This document shows positions 6,832 to 11,100 of a DNA stretch of 11,100 nt, piece by piece. The notes under the pieces are model-generated. The model was not told the DNA's origin, did not search any database, and saw only the letters and a list, made by a program, of their open reading frames with translations. The DNA comes from Alphaproteobacteria bacterium (lineage in GTDB: Bacteria > Pseudomonadota > Alphaproteobacteria > UBA828). A program made the translations under genes and the position numbers. Every line of letters begins with the position of its first letter. The stretch's first letter is position 1. The DNA is taken from contig JAJDVB010000231.1 of the NCBI GenBank assembly GCA_022826345.1, positions 1 to 11,100 of the forward strand. Reading direction: 5' to 3'.

Positions 6832-7000
6832 AGCACTATCCGACCTGATTGAATCACGAAGACTTTCAACAGGTTAGCCTTGTCTCAGGCGCGGCGGATG
6901 CACCTTTCGCCGGTTCGGCGGCTGACGCGTTGCCGGTGTTCGTCAAGTTGATAGCCCTTGAGAGCAGCGTGTGATCCAAGTTGATCGGATAATGCTCCAG
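6828..7000. mobile_element. Inverted-repeat-bounded element (MITE-like or dispersed palindromic repeat)
   Basis: The sequence at 6828-6858 (ctagagcactatccga then a variable patch, ttgaatcac) is matched by the reverse complement of 6970-7000 (ctggagcattatccga, variable patch, ttggatcac). The arms are 31 bp with 24 identities and enclose about 110 bases with no long open frame. GAGCAxTATCCGA...TTGxATCA ends resemble short dispersed repeats of alphaproteobacterial genomes, recalled rather than searched. The left end contains the urtE stop codon and the right end abuts a start-less dioxygenase remnant, as expected of an insertion. No clear target-site duplication is visible, and there is no transposase. 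It may also act as an end-of-operon RNA structure. Confidence 0.55.
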
Positions 7001-7001
7001 G

Positions 7002-7453
7002 ACCAAGATCGAGAGCGAGACCAAGCCCGTGCTCACCCACGCCCAGCTGTGCGAGTTCGAGGATCACGGCTACCTGCTGCTTCCCGCCCTCTTCTCCGAG
7101 AACGAACCGGATGCGGTGCGGCTCGTCTACGGCGTTCGACGCTTCAATTAGGCATATCACCACGTCTTGTATCACCCGGGTCGGCTGAAGCTGGTTAAGG
7201 GCCTGATAGGCAATTCAATCCCAATCCACCAGTCGCGCTACAACCACAAAGCTGCGTTCTGTGATGGTTCGAGGGATTGACATCCGGACTACGCCACCTG
7301 AACTGACCCCGCGACGGACTCAAGTATCCCCACATTGGATTTGCGGCAATCCCGCTGGATGAGGCCAACGCCGCCAACGGCCCGCTCATGCTGGGGCCAG
7401 ACTCATACCGCCCTGGGCTGATCGTTGAGCCGTGCATAACTGGTTTGCAATAG
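7002..7453 (+). pseudogene. Decayed PhyH/EctD-like non-heme iron dioxygenase
   Basis: Fragments of a phytanoyl-CoA dioxygenase-family protein survive in order. First comes HAQLCEFEDHGYLLLPALFS, the PhyH N-terminal block, without any in-frame start and ended by TAG at 7149-7151. Next, IPIHQSRYNHKAAF is close to the IHQSRINYKPAF block of ectoine hydroxylase. Then HPDYAT preserves the HxD iron-binding pair, flanked by TGA codons at 7278-7280 and 7299-7301, both at places where the family has tryptophan. After a frameshift near 7310-7316, IPLDEANAANGPLMLGPDSY matches the family LDEANxxNGPLMxxPGSH block. Three in-frame stops plus a frameshift and no start make it nonfunctional. The distal iron-binding histidine was not located. 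The substrate of the ancestor is unknown. The missing 5' end lies exactly at the inverted-repeat element. Confidence 0.75.
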
Positions 7454-8108
7454 GCGGACTCTTGAAGATCGCCGCGACAAGCCGGTGATCTACAGATACC
7501 GGAGAGGAATCTACTCCCATACCACTGCGGAAGACACAACCGGCATTTTCTGTTTCGAGTGACTAACGTCGAGACAAGTTTTGACAAGCTAGCGCATTCA
7601 ATGGGAATGCGCTTCTGATTTAGATCATAGGTCAGGACGCTGCGTCATTAGGTAGGCTCTCTTGGGCACTTCGCCGACTACCGCGAGAAGGCGGACCTGC
7701 CGCACTCCAAGCTAAAAGTTGCTCTTGGCTAGTTGTATTGAAAGCTCAGAGAAATTGACTTCCTATTCGTTGTACCTGCTAGGTTGCAGCCAGCGCCTGA
7801 TAGAGCGCTTTTGAGCGATATTATGGCCCGTACACAGACCCAGCATGCCATTGCTAAATTCTTATGGGCGGTAAATGTATGACGGTACCAGTTGCTTGGC
7901 GTCTCTGACTACCGCCATGAAGAGCACAAAAGGAGTCTCTGTATACTTAGGACATGCGCTGTATCTCGAATGCGGGTGCTAGATTGCGACAACACGCCAG
8001 AAACGGACAGTTCTCGATGCCCATATAATCGGCGCGCCCACGGAAGCGATTTGGGAGAGAATAAAGCCCATAAAAACAATACGTTATCCCGAGTTCCCTG
8101 AATTAGGG
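7454..8108. other. Gene-poor, degenerate DNA before the amidase
   Basis: No intact gene is supported here. Composition becomes noticeably less GC-rich than in the transporter genes. One short patch at 7661-7732 reads, in one frame, LGHFADYREKADLPHSKLK and a few more residues to a TAG, with GC-rich coding-like codons, and may be the 3' end of a decayed gene. A 69-codon frame at 7892-8101 has no ribosome site, domain or coding-like composition. The stretch looks like a graveyard left by insertions and deletions. Confidence 0.6.
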
Positions 8109-8137
8109 TTGCATATACTTGAATTGGAAACTATAAT
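8109..8137 (+). promoter_or_regulatory. Near-consensus sigma70 promoter of the amidase gene, with motif in the spacer
   Basis: TTGCAT (8109-8114) and TATAAT (8132-8137) are separated by exactly 17 bases, a near-ideal sigma70 layout. TTGAAT (8119-8124) with TATACT (8141-8146) at 16 bases is an overlapping alternative. The block gcatata (8111-8117) and ttgaattggaaa (8119-8130) shared with 2044-2066 falls between the -35 and -10 boxes, where a repressor or MerR-type activator would act. The predicted leader is about 115 nt before the GTG at 8262. Confidence 0.6.
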
Positions 8138-8261
8138 TCGTATACTCGATTCGATGAGAGCTTTGGCCAACGGGATGCGAAGTCACCTTCAGTTGCGATG
8201 TGACTGACCATCCAAAGCGGAAAACGATGCCAAATCCAAATCTACTCGCAAGGAGGCTGCA

Positions 8262-9773
8262 GTGACCTTAGATCGCCCTACACTGGCTCAAATGCAAGAG
8301 ATGGCAAATAGCTTTAATATGACACTTAGCGACAAAGATCTCAACGCATATCGAGAAAACATGGAACCTTACATTCAGGCATATGACCGCCTCAATGCTG
8401 TAGATGATAACCTTCCCACAGTACGCTATGAACGATCAGCCGCACATTTCCCCGACGCTAAGGACAACTCACTGAACGCTTGGTATGTGAAGACGGAGAT
8501 TGCGGGAGCAAGTGACGGCCCCCTACTTGGCAAACGTGTCGCCCTAAAGGATACGATTTGCCTCGCTGGTGTGCCGATGATGAACGGGTCGTCGATCATG
8601 GAGGGGTATACGCCAGAGATCGACGCGACCATTGTAACCCGAATGCTCGATGCGGGTGCCATCATCGCCGGAAAGGCTCATTGTGAGAACTTTTGCCTTT
8701 CTGGTGGTTCGCACACATGTGCAAAGGGACCAATACACAATCCGTGGAAACGAGGCTACATGGCCGGCGGCTCATCGGGGGGATCAGCTGCTTTAGTCGC
8801 TGCTGGAGAGGTTGATTTGGCGATTGGGGGAGATCAAGGCGGGTCGATCCGCATTCCTTCTTCTAATTGTGGAGTGTACGGAATGAAAGCTACCCACGGA
8901 CTAGTACCCTACACCGGAGTCATGCCCATAGAGCACACGATTGATCATGTCGGACCTATGTCAAACAATGTTGCGGACAATGCGCTCTTGCTCGAGGTAT
9001 TGGCGGGTGAAGACGGACTCGATCCACGCCAATGCAGACCGAAGGTTCAGAGGTATACAGAAGATCTCGGACGTGGTGCCAAGGGGTTACGCATTGGCGT
9101 TATAAAGGAAGGTTTCGGGAGGCCAGAAAGCGAATCCGATGTTGACGAAAAGGTGATGGCTGCAGCGGCCCGATTCCGAGAGCTTGGAGCTTTCGTCGAG
9201 GACATTTCCATTGCCGAACATCTACTCGCGGCGGATTGCTGGACCGCGATAGCCTTGGAAGGATTGCAGGACGGCATGATGCAGGGGAATTCAGGAGGAA
9301 CAAATCACCGTGGCCTTTACTTGCCATCCATGATCGAGCAGATGGCACAATGGCGCAGCAGGGCTGATGAACTTAGCCACTCTCTGAAGATATGCATGTT
9401 CTTGGGCGAATTCTTCCAAGAGCATTACGGGGGACGTTTCTACGGCAAAGCTCAAAACGTGATGCGTAAATGTAATGAACAATATGAGGCAGCTCTAAAG
9501 CAGTACGATGTATTGCTTTTACCTACGTTGCCGATGAAGGCACAAGAAATTCCTCCATTTGATTGTCCTATCAGCTTATACGTCCGACGCGCTTTCGAAA
9601 TGATCGGGAATACTTCGCCGTTCAACGGCGGACTGCCAGCAATGAATATTCCGTGTGGACTGAGCGATGGCTTGCCAATCGGTATGATGCTGGTTGGTCC
9701 AAGTTACGGGGAAAAATTGATTTACCAAGCCGCTCATGCGTACGAGCAATGTGGCGAATGGCAGAAAATGTGA
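8262..9773 (+). CDS. Amidase-signature family amidase (nitrile-pathway type)
   Basis: A 503-residue cytoplasmic amidase of the amidase-signature fold, hydrolysing an amide to a carboxylate and ammonia (EC 3.5.1.4 class). The Ser-cisSer-Lys triad is visible: K96 in RVALKDT, cis-Ser S171 in AGGSSGGSAALV, and nucleophile S195 in GGDQGGSIRIPSS, with the family's 24-residue Ser-Ser spacing. The N-terminal helical region of about 80 residues, NAWYVKTEI, GVPMMNGS, GLVPYTGVMPIEHTIDHVGP, GLRIGVIKEGFG, LLLPTLPM and GLPIGMMLVG closely parallel the enantioselective amidases encoded beside nitrile hydratases in Rhodococcus. No nitrile hydratase is in view. The GTG start has an ideal AAGGAGG (8250-8256) 5 nt away. 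Codon use is clearly less GC-rich than in the transporter genes, suggesting transfer. Substrate range (aliphatic or aromatic amide) is not readable. Confidence 0.92.
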   Translation: MTLDRPTLAQMQEMANSFNMTLSDKDLNAYRENMEPYIQAYDRLNAVDDNLPTVRYERSAAHFPDAKDNSLNAWYVKTEIAGASDGPLLGKRVALKDTICLAGVPMMNGSSIMEGYTPEIDATIVTRMLDAGAIIAGKAHCENFCLSGGSHTCAKGPIHNPWKRGYMAGGSSGGSAALVAAGEVDLAIGGDQGGSIRIPSSNCGVYGMKATHGLVPYTGVMPIEHTIDHVGPMSNNVADNALLLEVLAGEDGLDPRQCRPKVQRYTEDLGRGAKGLRIGVIKEGFGRPESESDVDEKVMAAAARFRELGAFVEDISIAEHLLAADCWTAIALEGLQDGMMQGNSGGTNHRGLYLPSMIEQMAQWRSRADELSHSLKICMFLGEFFQEHYGGRFYGKAQNVMRKCNEQYEAALKQYDVLLLPTLPMKAQEIPPFDCPISLYVRRAFEMIGNTSPFNGGLPAMNIPCGLSDGLPIGMMLVGPSYGEKLIYQAAHAYEQCGEWQKM

Positions 9774-9911
9774 AGTGAGGTTATTGCAGAGATGCGTCGC
9801 GCTTCAAGATGTAGGAACACTGGCACACTCGCGAACTGGAGTGTTGAGCGACAGAGGGGGAGTAACCGTCGGATATACGCACGACCATGCATGTCCGCCC
9901 AGTAGGTCCAA

Positions 9912-9941
9912 GTATATCGACCAGCGGTATATCGACCAGCG
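9912..9941. repeat. Perfect 15-bp tandem direct repeat
   Basis: GTATATCGACCAGCG occurs twice back to back, at 9912-9926 and 9927-9941, with no mismatch. It lies in the 189-nt gap between the amidase and the first DUF6499-type gene, 21 nt before the ATG at 9963. It could be a recent slippage duplication, a tandem regulator site for the downstream gene, or an integration scar. A related string, gatatacgcacgacc, occurs about 40 bases upstream. Otherwise nothing is seen in 9774-9962. Confidence 0.75.
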
Positions 9942-9962
9942 AAAACTAGGAAAACGGCAGTG

Positions 9963-10488
9963 ATGAAATACACCGGTGGGGTAAGAGCCTGGCAGTTCCT
10001 GACACGCAAGCCGGCGTACATTGAGGCTTGGAGGAAGGCGGGGCCCCCGGCAACTGAAGAGCCGGTGTCATTTCCGCTCCGGGCGCAGACTGAGGCCGAC
10101 CGCGAGGCGGCGGCGTGGTCATTGCTGGCGTGGGAGGATCCGACAGCGGTAGACGGGCCGTCGTCGCCGTTCTGGGCGGATACACCGACATTCGACGCGA
10201 ATCCGGCGCCAGAGGGACCTGCCCTCGTAGCGCTGCTGAAGAATCCGAACGTGGGGCTGGCTGGGCCGGGACTGGAGAGCGGAGCGGTCATTCTCAAGGC
10301 GGAGCAGGGCAACGCAGTGGTGCAGTTGCGGATTGAGGATGGCGACGGCTTTGACCCAGAAGGTGACCTCGGCGGTCCGGGGCGACCCCGGCTTCGAGGT
10401 CAGTCTCGACGCGACGCGCAGGGAACCTGCCAACGACGACGGGCCGCCCGAGCACGGGGTCATGCTCAGGAGCCCGATCAGGTGGTGA
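9963..10488 (+). CDS. DUF6499-type integrative-element regulator, first copy; 3' end unresolved
   Basis: From the ATG at 9963 the protein begins VRAWQFLTRKPAYIEAW and continues through LLAWEDP, SPFWAD, GAVILKAEQG and GFDPEG (about 133 residues). It aligns along its whole length with the gene start at 10695. RAWQ(F/Y)LxRxPxYxEAW is the N-terminal block of DUF6499/DUF2285-type regulators found at the edge of proteobacterial integrative elements. After FDPEG, near 10362, homology stops. Frame 0 stays open without a stop into the second copy, but with arginine/proline-rich composition. The +1 frame carries coding-like codons from 10339 to a TGA at 10486-10488. A frameshift near 10350-10380, programmed or mutational, is therefore likely, and the end given is that TGA. 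A weak AGGA ribosome site precedes the start. It may be a truncated relic. Function is inferred from the family. Confidence 0.55.
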
Positions 10489-10560
10489 GAGTCCCGCTGC
10501 GGCGGGCTGCACCGACACCGCTCACGGCCGCCCTGCGGCCATCCATCGGACCCCCGGCAT

Positions 10561-10586
10561 CGCGTCCCGCGCACGCGCGGGACGCG
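10561..10586. promoter_or_regulatory. GC-rich 12-bp inverted repeat between the two DUF6499-type copies
   Basis: CGCGTCCCGCGC (10561-10572) is the exact reverse complement of GCGCGGGACGCG (10575-10586), with two bases between; as RNA about ten pairs and a six-base loop can form. A smaller perfect stem, GGCCGC/GCGGCC, lies at 10526-10540. No T run follows, so a classical intrinsic terminator is not supported. It sits 108 nt before the second gene start and could be an operator, an attenuator or part of an element's control region. Confidence 0.5.
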
Positions 10587-10694
10587 GGGGCGCCGGTTGC
10601 CTCCTCCGGATGCCCTTTCCATCGCACGCCCGAGCGCCGGGGTGCGGCCGGGGCCGGTCCCTGGAGGAGGCCACAACCGGCAAGGAGAAGAGCG

Positions 10695-11100
10695 ATGCCG
10701 AACACGACGGGCTCGAGAGCCTGGCAGTATCTGAGACGCAATCCACGCTATGAGGAGGCGTGGCGGGCGGCGGCGGAACCGGCACATGAGGTGCCGGCGC
10801 CCTTCCCGCTGCGTCTGCAGACGGAGGCGGAGCGCGGGGCGGCGGCGTGGGGCCTTCTGGCCTGGGAGGACCCCGCTTCGCGCGAGGGCCCGGTCTCGCC
10901 GTTCTGGGCCGAGGCGCCGATGGTGGAGGGCGAGGCGGCTGCGCCCGGCGGTCCCGGCCTGGTCGAGGCGCTGCGGGCGCCGGGTGCGCGGCTGTCGGGC
11001 CTGCTGCTCGGCTGCGGCGCGCTGATCCTCAAGGTCGAGCAGGGCGCTGCGGTGGCCCAGGTCCGGATCGCCGACGGAAGGGGGTTCGATCCGGAAGGCG
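10695..11100 (+). CDS. DUF6499-type integrative-element regulator, second copy (runs off window)
   Basis: The ATG at 10695 follows AAGGAG (10682-10687) by 7 nt, a strong ribosome site. The visible 135 codons include SRAWQYLRRNPRYEEAW, PFPLRLQTEAERGAAAWG, LLAWEDP, SPFWAEAP, GALILKVEQG and GFDPEG. The block structure and length match the first copy at 9963; roughly half the residues are identical by eye. Very high third-position GC shows coding in this frame. In the family an N-terminal DUF6499-type block is followed by a DUF2285 region in a transcriptional regulator; that part would lie beyond the window. FseA of the Mesorhizobium symbiosis island is a related example. Such genes usually begin a conserved module of integrative elements (AlpA-like regulator, RepA, ParA, TraF and conjugation genes), which is what I would expect to the right. 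Seen: motif and duplication. Inferred: mobile-element edge. Confidence 0.75.
   Translation, partial: MPNTTGSRAWQYLRRNPRYEEAWRAAAEPAHEVPAPFPLRLQTEAERGAAAWGLLAWEDPASREGPVSPFWAEAPMVEGEAAAPGGPGLVEALRAPGARLSGLLLGCGALILKVEQGAAVAQVRIADGRGFDPEG

Noticed and set aside
6832..6900. Intrinsic terminator after urtE
   Set aside because: No G-C hairpin followed by a T run; the only strong pairing is the long-range terminal repeats of the element.
7892..8101. 69-codon open frame before the amidase
   Set aside because: No ribosome site, no recognisable domain and no coding-like codon use.
9734..10312. 192-codon minus-strand open frame opposite the first DUF6499-type copy
   Set aside because: The plus strand has clear homology to the second copy; the minus frame shows low-complexity Ser/Ala/Gly shadow composition.
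1..11100. CRISPR arrays, tRNA or rRNA genes
   Set aside because: No regularly spaced repeats were seen; the only tandem repeat is two adjacent 15-mers. No tRNA cloverleaf or rRNA-like segment was recognised by eye.

Overview
The window looks like GC-rich alphaproteobacterial chromosome, possibly Hyphomicrobiales or Rhodospirillales. The signs are high-GC codon choice in the transporter genes, Tat-exported binding proteins, alphaproteobacterial-style dispersed palindromes, and DUF6499-type genes of integrative elements. The taxon is an inference; no rRNA or other marker gene is present.

Layout. (1) Bases 1-1553, minus strand: a Tat-exported UrtA-like binding protein, then a 12-bp intercistronic hairpin and the first 63 codons of a UrtB-like permease that runs off the window. 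(2) Bases 1554-2180: a 627-bp divergent control region with a 14-bp palindrome, an 11-bp hairpin and leader hairpins, but no convincing gene. (3) Bases 2181-6831, plus strand: a complete five-gene UrtABCDE-type ABC transporter operon (binding protein, two permeases, two ATPases). Its last four genes are tightly packed, with two GTGA stop/start overlaps and one 3-nt gap. The window therefore carries two paralogous urea/short-chain-amide-family importers back to back.

(4) Bases 6828-8261: no intact gene. It holds a ~173-bp element bounded by 31-bp imperfect inverted repeats that overlaps the urtE stop codon. A decayed PhyH/EctD-like dioxygenase pseudogene abuts it, followed by a less GC-rich stretch that ends in a near-consensus sigma70 promoter. 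(5) Bases 8262-9773: an intact amidase-signature enzyme resembling the Rhodococcus nitrile-pathway amidases, with less GC-rich codon use than the transporter. (6) Bases 9774-11100: a 15-bp perfect tandem repeat, then two diverged tandem copies of a DUF6499-type gene start. The second runs off the window and probably marks the edge of an integrative element.

Working model: an amide-nitrogen scavenging neighbourhood. UrtABCDE-type systems import urea or short amides through a periplasmic binding protein; the amidase would release ammonium and a carboxylate in the cytoplasm. A 12-bp motif, preceded in both places by gcatata, occurs in front of both the five-gene operon and the amidase and could be a shared operator. 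The different base composition of the amidase and the decayed DNA before it suggest it arrived separately from the transporter.
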